NCBI GenBank assembly: GCA_009829735.1
Contig: CM020620.1
Coordinates: forward strand, 27,064,951 to 27,128,950
DNA: 64,000 nucleotides
From: Pyropia yezoensis
Lineage: Eukaryota > Rhodophyta > Bangiophyceae > Bangiales > Bangiaceae
Direction of reading: 5' to 3'
In this document: positions 1 to 10,300 of the stretch, piece by piece
Layout: each line of letters starts with the position of its first letter
How positions within the stretch are numbered: the first letter of the stretch is position 1
Translations under genes and position numbers: made by a program
Notes under the pieces: model-generated
What the model saw: only the letters and a program-made list of their open reading frames with translations
The model's database searches: none
Told to the model about the DNA's origin: nothing

Positions 1-481
1 CCGGTGTGGAAAATGTTTTTTTGGGGGACGGGGGGGAGGGGGGGAGAGCTGTGTGCGTCTATGGAAGCGACGAAGGGGGGGGGGGGGGGGGGGCGGTCGC
101 GCCGTGGCACACCCGCGGCGGCGCCTCTTCCTCATACGCACAGCTGCGTCATCCCGTACCAGGCGGGAGCCGAGGACAAAAGAAAATAAAAGGAAAGAAC
201 TGGAACAGCAGCGACAGCGACGCAGTGGGAAAAAAAAAAAAAACAAGCGCGGAGCAGACGGGCGCCGTCCCCTACTCTTCCCTCCCCTACCCACCGCCCC
301 CTACTAGCCACCCACCCCTCCCCTCCCACCGCCACCCCTAACCGCCGCCCCACCCGCCCTCATTGCTCCCCATGAGAGCCCCCTCCCCCCGCATGCCCGC
401 CCGTTGCAAACCCCCCTTGGATCCCCCACCTCCCCCCACCCGCGCCAACCCCGTGCCCACCGCAGCAGCCACCCCCAACCC
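1..481. other. gene-free edge with homopolymer runs
   Basis: No convincing gene is visible. The stretch has a G19 run (75-93), an A14 run (230-243) and C-rich sequence. It lies downstream of the minus-strand coiled-coil gene and probably holds its 3' untranslated region. Confidence 0.5.
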
Positions 482-2644
482 TCACCGGTGGTGACGTGAC
501 GACGACGGCGACGACGACGACGACAAGACGCCGACAACCAGCTGGAGCCCCCCCGCCAGCACCGCCACGGTGGCGGCGCCCAGCCCAAACGCCACGGGCG
601 GCGTCAGCGCCACGGGCGCCGCCCCCTTGCCCATCTCCCCCCCCTCCCCGTCGCCACCGCTCCCCCCATTCGTCACCCCCGCCACCGCGTCAGTCACTGC
701 CGTCGCGGCGCCGACGGCGGCGGCGCCCACCGCCCCCGCGGCGGCGCCCACCGCGGCGGCCCCCCCGCCCGCGGCAGATCGGAGGCCCCGCCCCGCCGCG
801 CCCGCCGCCGCTTCCGCCGCCGCCACCGCCGCGGCCGCGTCGCGGCGCGCGGCGGTCAGCGCGGCTGCGGCTGCCAACTGTTGGGACGCGGCGGCCGCCT
901 CGGCGGCCGCCCGTGCGGCGACCGCGTCGGCCAGCGCGGCGCGCAGCTCCTCAACCGCCGCCGCGTCGGCGGCGGGATTGCCAGACGCGGCCACCGCAGA
1001 GGTGGCCTGTGCCGCCGATGCGGCACCGTCACGGGCGGCGGCCAGCTCGGCGGCGGCCGCGGCAGCGTCGCGGCGGGCAGTCGCCTCGGCCTCCCGCGCG
1101 GCGGTGAGCGACGCCTGCAGTTCGGCCACCTGCGCCGACGCCGCCGCCTCGGCCGCCGACCGCGCGGCGGCCAGCTCCTCTACCCGTGCCGACGCGTCAC
1201 GGGTGGCGGCGGTGGACTTGGCGTCGGCCGCCGCGGTGGCGGCGGCCGCCGCCTCTTGGGCGGTCGACGCGGCCGCCTTGGCGTCGTCGAGGGCGGTGGT
1301 CAGCTCTGCTACCCGCGCCGCCGCGTCGGCCTGCACCGCGTCGGCGCGCTCGCGGGCGCCGGCCGCGTCGGCTACCGCCGTCGCCGCCCGCTCTTCCGCG
1401 GCGGCCGTCGCGGCGGCCGCCTCCTCCTTTGCAGCCACCGCTGCCGCCGCCCGCTCTTCCGCGGTGGCCGTCGCGGCGGCCGCCTTCTCCTCTGCTGCCA
1501 CTGCTGCGGCCGCCCGCTCTTCCGCGGCGGCCGTCGCGGCGGCCGCCTCCTCGGTTGCCGCCACCGCCGCCGCCAGCTCTTCTGCCCGCGCCGCCGAGTC
1601 GGCATTGGCCACGTCGGCGCGCTCCGTGGCCGCGGCCGCGGCGGCGGTGGCGGCCTCAGCCTCTGCCTTCGCCGCCGCCTGGCCCGCCTGCGCCTCGTCG
1701 ATCGCCGCGGTGAGCCGCTCCACGCGCGCCGCCGCGTCGGCCGCCGCCGACTCGTTGACCGCCGCCGCGTCGGCGGCGGCCTGGACGTTGGCGAGCGCCG
1801 CCTTGGCCTCCGCAAGCTCCTCGTCCCGCGACTCGAGCGCCGCCACCGCCTCGGCGCGGGCCGCCTCGGCCGCGGCAATGCCGTCCTGAGCCGCCGCAGC
1901 CACGGCTTCCGCCTCGGCAGTTTCCTCCCGGGCCGCCTCGACGGCGGCACGCAGGCTGGCCAATTCCGCCTCGCGGGCCTCGGCGGCGGCGGCGGCGGCG
2001 GCCTCGGCCTCGGCGGCGTTGGCCTGCGACGCGGCCAGCGCCGGCTTGAGCACCTCTAGCGCCTGGGCCCGCGACGCAGCCTCCGCCTCTGCCTCTTCCG
2101 CGGCAGTCTCGGCTGCCGCCACCGCCTCATCGGCGTGGGCAGCGTTGGCCTGCGACGCGGCGAGCGCCGGCTTGAGCACCTCGAGCTGCTTGGCCCGCGT
2201 CTCGGCCGCCGCAGACGCCTCGGCCGCTGACTCTTGCGACGCCGCCAGCGCGGGCTTGAGCACCTCCAGCTGCTTGGCGCGGTGCTCCGCCGCCGCCTCG
2301 AGCGACGACACCCGCTCCGTGGCCGCCGCGAGCGCGGCAGTGAGGCGGGCCACCTCGGCCGCCGCGTCGCCGTCGCCATCGCCACCGGCATTCGCATCGG
2401 TGCCGCCGTCAGAGTCGTGGGCGCTGGCATTGGCGACGGCAGTGTCGGTTGCGTCAGGGACAGCCGCCCTCACAGAGGTGCTCCCAGCAGAGTCCCCGCT
2501 GGGCGACGTGGCCATGTCCACGGCGGCCGCGTCTGCGGGGTCGGCGGCGTCGGCCACCGCCGCCGCCGCGGCCTTCATCGCCTTGGCACGTTGGGCGGCA
2601 GCGGCCTTGGCCTTCTTCTTCTTGCTGTCACCGGCGGCGCCCAT
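482..2644 (-). CDS. Ala-rich coiled-coil protein with C-terminal membrane anchor
   Basis: A single open frame of about 720 codons. I start it at the ATG at 2644, which opens with MGAAGDSKKKKAKAAAAQRA; the frame stays open upstream to a TTG at 2761, but that part is Pro/Phe-rich and looks like leader. The body is dominated by Ala with regular Glu/Arg/Lys, as in a long coiled coil. It contains internal repeats: RAKQLEVLKPALAASQ occurs twice near the N-terminus with a third variant (RAQALEVLKPALAASQ), and an ERAAAAVAAKEEAAAAT-type unit repeats in the middle. The last ~45 residues contain one hydrophobic segment (GLGAATVAVLAGGLQLVVGV) and a short Ser/His/Arg tail, suggesting a tail-anchored protein with its coiled coil in the cytosol. 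I do not recognise a family; a tether or golgin-like role is inference only. The opposite strand is also open but only as Ala/Ser/Arg shadow frames. Confidence 0.7.
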   Translation of the reverse strand: MGAAGDSKKKKAKAAAAQRAKAMKAAAAAVADAADPADAAAVDMATSPSGDSAGSTSVRAAVPDATDTAVANASAHDSDGGTDANAGGDGDGDAAAEVARLTAALAAATERVSSLEAAAEHRAKQLEVLKPALAASQESAAEASAAAETRAKQLEVLKPALAASQANAAHADEAVAAAETAAEEAEAEAASRAQALEVLKPALAASQANAAEAEAAAAAAAEAREAELASLRAAVEAAREETAEAEAVAAAAQDGIAAAEAARAEAVAALESRDEELAEAKAALANVQAAADAAAVNESAAADAAARVERLTAAIDEAQAGQAAAKAEAEAATAAAAAATERADVANADSAARAEELAAAVAATEEAAAATAAAEERAAAAVAAEEKAAAATATAEERAAAAVAAKEEAAAATAAAEERAATAVADAAGARERADAVQADAAARVAELTTALDDAKAAASTAQEAAAAATAAADAKSTAATRDASARVEELAAARSAAEAAASAQVAELQASLTAAREAEATARRDAAAAAAELAAARDGAASAAQATSAVAASGNPAADAAAVEELRAALADAVAARAAAEAAAASQQLAAAAALTAARRDAAAAVAAAEAAAGAAGRGLRSAAGGGAAAVGAAAGAVGAAAVGAATAVTDAVAGVTNGGSGGDGEGGEMGKGAAPVALTPPVAFGLGAATVAVLAGGLQLVVGVLSSSSSPSSSRHHR

Positions 2645-4656
2645 CGTGACGAGGGGAAACGAGGAAAGAAAAAAAAAAGGCTGCAGTACCGGTGAACGCA
2701 AGGGGGGGGTTGGGGCAAGTCGAGGGGGTTGAAAAAAAAGTCTTCGGGGGATAGGGGTCAATCAGGGGAGGCGGGGGGGGAAGGACACAGGGGGGGGGGG
2801 GGGGTCACGCGGGGAGTGCCAGGCGGTGGAGGAGGACCACGGGGAGAGAGATGCCGGTCCGGCGGCGGCTGTAAGACCCACGCAGGGGGCAACCAACACG
2901 GGTGGGCCGGGTAGGGCGGCACCGTCGGCGACGCGTCAGATGGATGGGGGCGGGAGTGGGGCGGGAGGGGGGCGGCCACGTGCGACGGGCGGTGGCGAGC
3001 GGGCCGAGGGGGTCCAACGCCGCAGGCCGTCGCGCCCACCGAGGGCACCCCCCCCCGCAAAACCCCCCTTCGCTGGCCGGCAGCAGCAGCGACCGAGCGG
3101 GACGGCGCCACGTTGCAATCTGCCCCCCCCCTCCACGGATCACGTATGCGGCACGGCGACAGCGGCGCGGGGGGCGCGACGCGGCGAGAGTGTGGAGGGG
3201 AATGGCCAACGTTGCTGTGGGAGACTGCCCCTACCCTGGACTGCCGCGGCAGCTGCTGCGCTGCAGCCCGCGGGGGGTCTTTGGTGGCCCTGGCGCCGCC
3301 CGGCTGCGCCCGCAACACCAAGCATCGGCCACTCTCAGATGCGATGGGAGAGACCAAATGTGGATGGCCTGCGGCCGGCCCAGACAGCAGACGTGCAGGA
3401 AGAGGGGGAGAGGAGGGTGGGGGCAGGCCGCGCACGGGCCTCCCCACTGGGATACACCAGCTGGCTACAGCCTGGACACGAAACTCCGGCCAAGGCGAGC
3501 GAGCGCTCCCCGTTGGGGCGTCGGGAGCGTCGGCGGGGGGGCCCCCATTCAAACGCGGCGGTCCCCTACCCACCCCCCCCCTCCGACAGCACCCCCATTC
3601 AAAGCAGGCGAGAGACTGTGGGGGGGGTGGGGAGGGCCCAGAAAATAATCCTCTCGCGTATATCTCGGTTGTGCACACGACCACGCGAGGGGGTCAGCCG
3701 TGAGTGCCGCCGCCAAAGTAGGGAGGCGACGAGGAGAGGGACCTGACCGGGACGGCCCGCCCCCCGTCCCCCCCACAAGGCGGGGTCGCCGAGGAGGTTG
3801 CTGCATCTCGTGTGGGAGCCGTGCGAGATCTGCCCCCCGCTGGGAACCCTTTTTGCAAGCGCGCTGGGAAACCTTGTTTCAAGCGCGCCACATACGGACG
3901 ATGTCGGGGGGGGGGCCCCGGCCGGGCGGGGGTGGGTGATGCGCAATTTTTGCACCAGCAAGAGAGAAGAGCGAAAGCGCGTCGGGGGCGGACACTGCTT
4001 GCAAAGCAGGACTTTTGGGCACAGCACGTGCGGCCGTGCGGTAACGAGTTTTGGCCTCTGCGCGGAGCGTCGCGTCCCCCCCTTCTCCCCACCCATATCC
4101 CATGCCCACCAATGTCCCCGTCCTCGGCCGCTACGTTGTCGCACGCTCCCGCCGGGGCCTCGCCGCTGGCGCGACCAAAGCATTGGGGGGCAGCGGCGTT
4201 AGGCGAGGCGTCCTCGTCGTGCCCTCTACAGCTTGCTGCCTACGAGTGGACGGGCCACGGTTGGTCATGCCGGCGCCTCTGGTGTGGCAGTGCGAGACGG
4301 TGGGGCGGCTGCAGCGGCGCGGTGTCGGAGCGTCGTCCATCGTCAATGGGGGACGAGGGGCCTGGGGGGCTCCGTGGAGCGGCGACGCCGCCGTGGTGAC
4401 GAGGAGCTGGTGTCGCAAGCGGTCAGGACTTCTCTGTTTCAAGAACACAATCTGTACCGGCCAACAAGACCGTAGGGCTTGTCCCCCGACACATGCTACG
4501 AGTCGCGCAGGCGGCAACAGAGAGCCAAGAAAGACTCAGGTATCCGCCACCTGCCGCTCCTTTTAACGCCTGGCTTCTCGCTGTACCCCCTTCCTCCAAA
4601 AAAAAAAACAGAACCCACGCTTCCCACCCCCCCCTGCCCCCACCAACCCCCTCGCC
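2645..4656. other. gene-free GC-rich spacer
   Basis: Two kilobases of G- and C-run-rich sequence between two minus-strand genes, for example G-runs near 2790-2802 and 3905-3915. Many short ORFs occur on both strands, but none shows a domain, signal peptide or consistent composition. It should hold the promoter of the coiled-coil gene and the 3' end of the exonuclease gene. Confidence 0.45.
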
Positions 4657-5093
4657 TCATTCTGCCATGGCGGGCACATCCCGGAGCCCCACCTTTTGCA
4701 CGGTCACCCCCCCTACCACAGCCCCCCAGTTTGGCCCGCACGCCCCCGCGCCCACCCCCACACACGCCCTCCGCAGCGCGGCGCGCGTCCGGTACGACCG
4801 CCCACACGCGCCGCACACGTGCACCGACACGGCCGAAAGGTCGAGGGTGGCAGCCGGCGCCAGCGCCGCCGCCGCCGCCGCCGGCGATGTGGCGGCGGCG
4901 GCCAGGTGGATGGCCACCGCCACCCGCGCGTCTTCGGCCGCGTACGCCAGCTGTGCCGCCGACAGGGGGCGCGCCGCCCAGTTGCTCCGGGCCGTGGCCT
5001 TGCGCAGGTCCACCGCAAGGTACTTGGACGCGAGCGCGCGGAGGGAGGTGCGAGGGAGGGGGGGGGGTGGGGGGGTTTTCCCGGCCTTGACGC

Positions 5094-5127
<34 letters not shown>

Positions 5128-6167
5128 CCCACCGCCACGCGAGGCGTCACCATTGGCGGGGCCCTTGCGACGCTTCCCCTGTGCTCTTCCAGGCTTGCCG
5201 CCGCCCTCGGTGGGAGGCACGCCGACAGCAGCAGACCCCCCCGCCCCCGCGGGGGCCGCATCGACCGCCCCCGCCCCCCCGGCCCCGCCCACCCCCCCGG
5301 GGGCATCCCCCTCCTCCTCCCCCAACCGGCCGAGCGGCGCCAGGTCCACCACCCCCCGCACGACCCCCCCCAGCGCCGGCACCGCCTTGCCATACCATCG
5401 GGCCAGGTGCAAAAGGTCATCCGCCACGCCCACCCCCAGCACCGACACGGCGCCGCTGGACAGGAGCGGCGCCAGCGCCGCCGACAGCGCCGCGGCGGCG
5501 GCGGCCGACGCCCGCCCCGCCCCCCCCGGGTCCAGCGCCAGTAGGTCCACCACATAGGCCGTGTCTGGCGGCGGCCCGCCGGCAGTAGCCCCCGCCAGCT
5601 GCAGCGTCGCGGGCGGCTGCGGGCGGGCGCCCCGCACAAAGGACGGCTTCGTTTCCGTGTCGAGGCCGAGGAGGGTGGACCGCGCCAGCGCCGCGCCCGC
5701 CGCGGTGACCGCCGCGGGGGTGGCAACGAGGATGGGGCGGAGGGGGGGGGGGGAGTGGGCGCCAGGGGGGCCGGCAACAGCGGCGGCAGGGGGAGGGTGA
5801 GGGGGGGCGGGGATGCAGCGACGGCGGCAACGGCGGCGGCGGCAGCCGCGGGCAGGTGGACCGCCTCGCCGACTGCCACCGCCCCGTCCGCGGCGATGGC
5901 GGGGGCGGCGGCGGGGGAGGCGGCGGGGGAGGCGGCAGCGGCGGTGGCGGCGGCGGCAGCGTTGGCGGGCTGGGCGGGGGCGCCCGCCGCGTTGGCCGCC
6001 CGCTGCCGCTGCCGGCGGCGGCGGCGGCGGGCCGTCTTCATGGCGGGGGCGACCGTTTGGGGCATGGCGCAGCGGAGGAGGGGGTGGCCACGCTGCGGGA
6101 AGGGCGCGACGAGCGCCGCCGCGGCGCCAAGGGTGGGGAAGGGGGCAAAAGAGAGGGGGGGCCGCAT
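4657..6167 (-). pseudogene. DEDDy 3'-5' exonuclease (RNase D/WRN-like), frame broken at a G12 run
   Basis: The downstream frame encodes a 3'-5' exonuclease domain: motif I LLGLDTET (about 5670-5650), motif II GVGVADDLLHLARWYG, and motif III YAAEDARVAVAIH with the Tyr-x3-Asp spacing of DEDDy enzymes. An insert of about 100 residues rich in Gly, Ala and Pro, with a Gly13 run coded by a GGC repeat (near 5097-5130), separates motifs II and III. The C-terminus has a CGACGRSYRTRAAL segment that may bind zinc. The likely N-terminus lies in another frame, from the ATG at 6167 (or 6041, before a poly-Arg stretch). It is Ala/Pro-rich and could be an organelle transit peptide. The frames meet at a 12-base G run (5742-5753), so either a sequencing or slippage indel or a short intron separates them. 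Expected role: 3' trimming of RNA or DNA ends. The exonuclease call is firm; the gene model is not. Confidence 0.72.
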
Positions 6168-8318
6168 GATCCACGCTGCACGGAGGGGTGGTGGGTTGGG
6201 GGGCGGGGCTGCCGCCCGGACGACGAGGGAGCTTTCAACGAGAGGGGCGGGGTAGCTCCAACGACTGGCAGACGAGAACGCCCGCGCCAGGCCCTCTCGG
6301 TCAGGCGAGGCTGTTCACGACCATTTTTCCCCTCTCTTTTTCGTCAGCCCAATTACGTATTCGTCAGGAGGACGTCAGTGCACGGAAATCCTCGACGTCC
6401 AGCGACGTCATCCCCAGCGGGATCCGCGGCTGCGCGCGATGAGGCCCGTTGTGTTCTCCCCCTTCTTGCCCTCTTGCGATAGTTGCTGTCTTTTTTGGTC
6501 AGAGGCGCCCCGGCCCTTCATGGGATGTGGACAGCGGCGGGGGGGCTCACGGCTGTGGGATGGACCCCGGTGACAGGGCGGTGGAGGCCGTCCACAGGCG
6601 GAACGGCCGGCTCCCGCTGGCGGTGCACCGGCGCGCGGACTGCGGCCGATCGGCAGGCGAGCTGGTCCCTAGAAGAGCGGCCGAGCGGCCGCGGGGGCGA
6701 TGCAGCCGTGCACCATGGCGATGCAGCTGCGCAGCAGGGCGGCCGGGCTCCCGGTCGACAGGGTGGCCGGGTGGACACACCGTGCGGGTCTTGGCGGCCG
6801 CGTGGGGAGTTCGGTAGCCGGGCAGCTGTATGGGCGTGCGGCCAGGGTGGCAGCGTGGCAAGGCCACCGGGTAATCAATTGCAGGCGGGCCTGTTATGTG
6901 GTGCTGCCGCCGCCGGCTCCGCACAGCAGCAGGCGGGCGGCCACCCGGCTGGCCGGCCGGGCGGCGGGTGAGTGGGGGCAAACTGGCAGGGCCATTGTGC
7001 GGTGCTGTCGTCGCCGCTGCTGCACACCAGCGGGCGGGTGGGTGGTCGGTCGGCTGGCCGAGTGGCTGGTGGGTGGGCGCACGCTGGCTGGGTGGTTGCG
7101 TGGTGTGGCTACCGCCGCTGCTTGCCCATGTCGGGCTGGCGGCGGGCGGGCGCGTAGCGACGCACGGGCTACCTACTGCAGCTGCCGCCGTGGCTGCTCG
7201 CGCGCGAAGTGGGCGGCGGGTGGGTGCGTGCTGCCGCCTCTGCTGGTCATTGTTGCTGCCGGTGATCCTGCAGGCCGGCGGGGATCTTGGCCGGGCGGGC
7301 GGCAGCATGCTTCCGCGCCTCATCCGCGCTGCCATCACAAGCGCAGGCGCGCGTGAGAGTGGCAGCGCAGGCAGCCGCGCTCTTGTGCCGCTTTTCCTGT
7401 GCTGCTCCGCAGTACCCGTCGCTGCTGACGCGCGGGCGTGTGTGCTGGCGGCGGCGCGCTTTTTTAGCTGGGACCGCGCGGGGGTAGGCGAGCGGGTGGA
7501 CGGACGTCGCGCTGGAGCTCCTGCTGTGCATCTCTGCCGGAGACTACGGGCGCGCGCGGGACCACAGGCCGCGCCGAATGGTCAAGTGCTGAATAGTGGC
7601 GGACGCTTGCGCCACATTCTGGGAAGCTGCCATTTCCCCCACGTTTTGCTTGAGGCCGGTCGGCAGTTTTCCCAGGGAGAGGCGAAGAGAAACGTTGGCG
7701 CCCGCTTGTCGGGATGGCATCCCCCGGCCGGCGGTGGGGGAGAGGCGTGGACGATGGCAAGTCTCGTTTGTTGGGTGGAGCGGGGCATCCCCCCGCACGG
7801 GCTCGGCCCACACCGTGCAATGGCCTCTGGCCGCACGTTACTACATATCTCCAGATATGTGGGCCTGTTCTTTTCACATGTGCGGCCGGTGATCGCCCGT
7901 AAAGCGGCGCCTCGGGCTTGAAAGAGGATGGGCGGCTGCCCCAATCGTACGGCCAGCCTGCGGCGGGGATGAGCCGCGGTCGATGGAAGAGTCGTTGGCC
8001 TAAAGCTTCTAGTGGCGCAGGGCCCACGCCCCCCCCGGCTCGACCAACACATCCATGGCTGCGGGCCACACCTTGTCATGGGGCGTGACCCGCACGAAAA
8101 AAAAAAGACCATGCATGGGCGCGAGCTTTCCCGCATGCCGCCCGAGTAAGTCGAACGGACCATACCGCGACGCGGCACAAGTCAACAGGCCCAGAAGGTA
8201 CTGTACAGTACGCACACTCCCCGCTCTGCCTCGTCACTCAAAAGTCCCGTGAGTGCGAACCCTTTCAGCCCTCCAACGAGTCTCTCCCTCTTCCCTGTCC
8301 CTTCCTCCCCCCTTCGCC
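6168..8318. repeat. gene-poor stretch with degenerate ~100-bp repeats
   Basis: No gene is recognised. From about 6870 to 7180 three loosely similar units of roughly 100 bases follow each other. Each has a GGTGCTG(C/T)CG(C/T)CGCCG-like block, then CAGC-rich and GGCGGGCGG-type sequence. ORFs on both strands here are low-complexity Pro/Arg/Gly shadows. A perfect 14-base palindrome lies at 8198-8211. Confidence 0.4.
8198..8211. promoter_or_regulatory. perfect palindrome upstream of the Cys-rich ORF
   Basis: GTACTGTACAGTAC is a perfect 14-base palindrome ending 107 bases before the ATG at 8319. It could be a site for a dimeric regulator. That is inference from symmetry and position only. Confidence 0.25.
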
Positions 8319-8738
8319 ATGTGCCATCGAGTCAAGCACACGTTTTTGTGTGGGTGCGAGGAGCTGAGTGATCCCGTCCGGTGCGCGGCTGCGCGCCAGG
8401 CCAATACAACATGTCCCAACCCTCGCTGGTTGGCAGGTGCAACCGTCGCGCATAATAAAGTGTGTGAGGAGTGTGCAGCGGAAGCGGCGGCGCCGAGCGC
8501 AGAAGGGAACCAAGCGGCAGAGGCGACACAAGAAACCGTGACGGTTGCACATGACAACCAGAACCAAGAGGCCGCAATGTCGTTGCCAGGGTGCGGGGGA
8601 TGTCCGGCTCTCCGCGGGGCACCTCTCGCGCGTGCTTGCGTGGGAAGAAAAGAGTGCTTGCCTCAACTACCAGTACGCCTGAACTGTGGAACATACAAAC
8701 AAGAAACACACTGCCAAACCGTGTACGAGGAGAAGTAA
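8319..8738 (+). CDS. small Cys-rich protein, possible zinc binder
   Basis: A 139-residue frame starting at the ATG at 8319, which opens MCHRVKHTFLCGCEELSDPV. The frame is open 22 codons further upstream, but that part is Ser/Pro/Leu-rich and C/T-rich at the DNA level, like a leader. Cysteines fall at residues 2, 11, 13, 22 and 32, followed by a VCEEC pair and later CGGC and further Cys. This layout resembles small uncharacterised eukaryotic (notably fungal) proteins that begin MC and carry a CG(C/H) motif, thought to bind metal. No signal peptide or membrane segment is seen. Local base composition is more balanced than in the GC-rich flanks. Could be a real small gene or a first exon; function unknown. 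Confidence 0.45.
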   Translation: MCHRVKHTFLCGCEELSDPVRCAAARQANTTCPNPRWLAGATVAHNKVCEECAAEAAAPSAEGNQAAEATQETVTVAHDNQNQEAAMSLPGCGGCPALRGAPLARACVGRKECLPQLPVRLNCGTYKQETHCQTVYEEK

Positions 8739-8838
8739 CAAACTCGTCACGAACATAGCGCAGAAGAGTCCAGCCGACCGTTGACAACTCAGGCACCACC
8801 CGCGCGACACCACTGGTCCACCATCAACACCATGCTAG

Positions 8839-10300
8839 TCATACAGTAAGCGGGGCCACAGGAGGAGCTTCGGAGTCCACCACAACCTCGAGGTTCTCGA
8901 CAAAGGTAACCAGCCGTGTAAAATCTTGCGTGTCCCGCGCAAGTGTTAGCAAGCAGAGCGTACACCCAACCTAGCGAGGCGCCTCTGCCGAAGTCAACCA
9001 GGACGGCTCGGTCGTCGTCTGAGAAAGTCACGACGTTCCACGGTTTGACGTCTCCCCAAATGCGATGAGGACTCAGGCCATGTAGGTAGTCAAGTACGCT
9101 CCGGATGTCGATTGTCCACCACGCCTTCTATGCCGTCGTGGCCTTCGTGACTTCACCGAGGTTGGGCCCGTCTACGAACAAAGCCCGACCATGTTGCGGT
9201 TTGTTGGCAGAGTAGCAAGCGCGTTGACCTCCCGCACAAAAATAAAAGATCGGCCTTGAAGGGAACGGTAGACCTGCTTCAAGAGGTAAAGGGCACGAGG
9301 CTCCTTCTTGACGTACACCTTGACAGGTTGCAAGACGGCGACACGTCCTCCACGATGAAAAGCTCCGTCTGCTGGTGGTATAATCGGATGTCAGGCTGCT
9401 CCAGTAGGTCAAGAGGCACAGGTCTTGGTGCATCCGCATAAACATCGGTGCTACGGAGTTGAACCGGTGGTTGTCGACTTTCACCTCCCCGTACTGCGTC
9501 TTGAGCTGCTTGCGATACGGCATCAACAACAGCAGAGGCTCAAAACGAGCGTCCGGATTACCGACGATTGGTGCAAGTGCGCACCAACTGGGGTCCAGCC
9601 AACAACCGGCGGATTGGATCGTAAATCACGCCTTACAAACCCCGAATCGCGGCGCTCGCACCAGTTTATTCCTTGTTCGGGTCGGTTGCTCTGACCGAAT
9701 ATGAGGCGGTTTACTATAGAAGACTCGTTTTTGACACGACCAAGTTTCTCATTTTCTTCTGCCAGTCGTTGCAGCTCGACGAGCTCTTTCTGCTCATGCT
9801 CTTTGTTCTCCACCTCCTCGTCTCGGCTGTCTCTCACTGCCGTTTCTGTGGCAACAATACATGTGACGTACGTTCCATCGGACGTGAGGAAAGCGTCGAG
9901 TACAAAAGGGTTCAGGAGGGCTATATTCGTGGGCAATGGTGGAATTCACGGTACAGGCGCGCCAGCCATCCGCATCAGTCTTCAAATTTGTGCGCCAGCT
10001 GGGGCCACGGGGCTCTTGATTAGACGACTTGCATGGTGACGTTCCCAGTACATACTGGAATTTTCTGTTGAGCGAGGGTGTCTGACTTCCCCAGAAAGAC
10101 CAGATCGCATCGCAAGCGGTATTCTTTTCGCTGCTGATGGAGGCTACTCTGGTCCCGAATACTATAAGGCGGACATTCTCCCGGGACCTGTATCTCTGGT
10201 CGGGCTTCTGGAGAAGAATGAGTCGTCGAAAGTTAGAGCAAACCCACCCACGTGGACTATCGGGGCGACTGAAACGAGGCCATATATCGGTTTTCGGTAT
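8839..10300 (-). pseudogene. decayed protein-kinase-like gene
   Basis: Reading the minus strand gives a kinase catalytic loop HRIWGDVKPWNVV (about 9030-9067), with the D-x-K-x-x-N pattern, followed by LVDFGRGAS (DFG at 8987-8995). Upstream pieces look like the N-lobe: VKVYVKKEPRALYLLKQVY and FIFVREVNALATLPTNRN, a plausible beta3-Lys and alpha-C Glu region. Further upstream are protein-like fragments LNPFVLDAFLTSDGTYVTC, a Glu/Lys-rich helix (9750-9850), and YRLRCDLVFLGKSDTLAQQ (about 10070-10130). These pieces lie in different frames, and one in-frame TAG separates VDGPNLGEVTKATTA from the catalytic loop. The C-terminal end is most likely the stop at 8839, after another frameshift. The GDV-P-N style recalls kinases found in Crinkler-type proteins, but that link is only an impression. 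Not functional as read. Confidence 0.6.

Noticed and set aside
570-1889. Plus-strand Ala/Ser-rich ORF of 439 codons
   Set aside because: Antisense shadow of the coiled-coil gene in GC-rich codons. The minus frame has charged heptads, a Lys-rich start and a membrane tail, whereas this one has no such features.
6449-7921. Several 200-340 codon ORFs on both strands
   Set aside because: Low-complexity Arg/Pro/Gly/Ala content, overlapping in all frames, no motif and no signal peptide.
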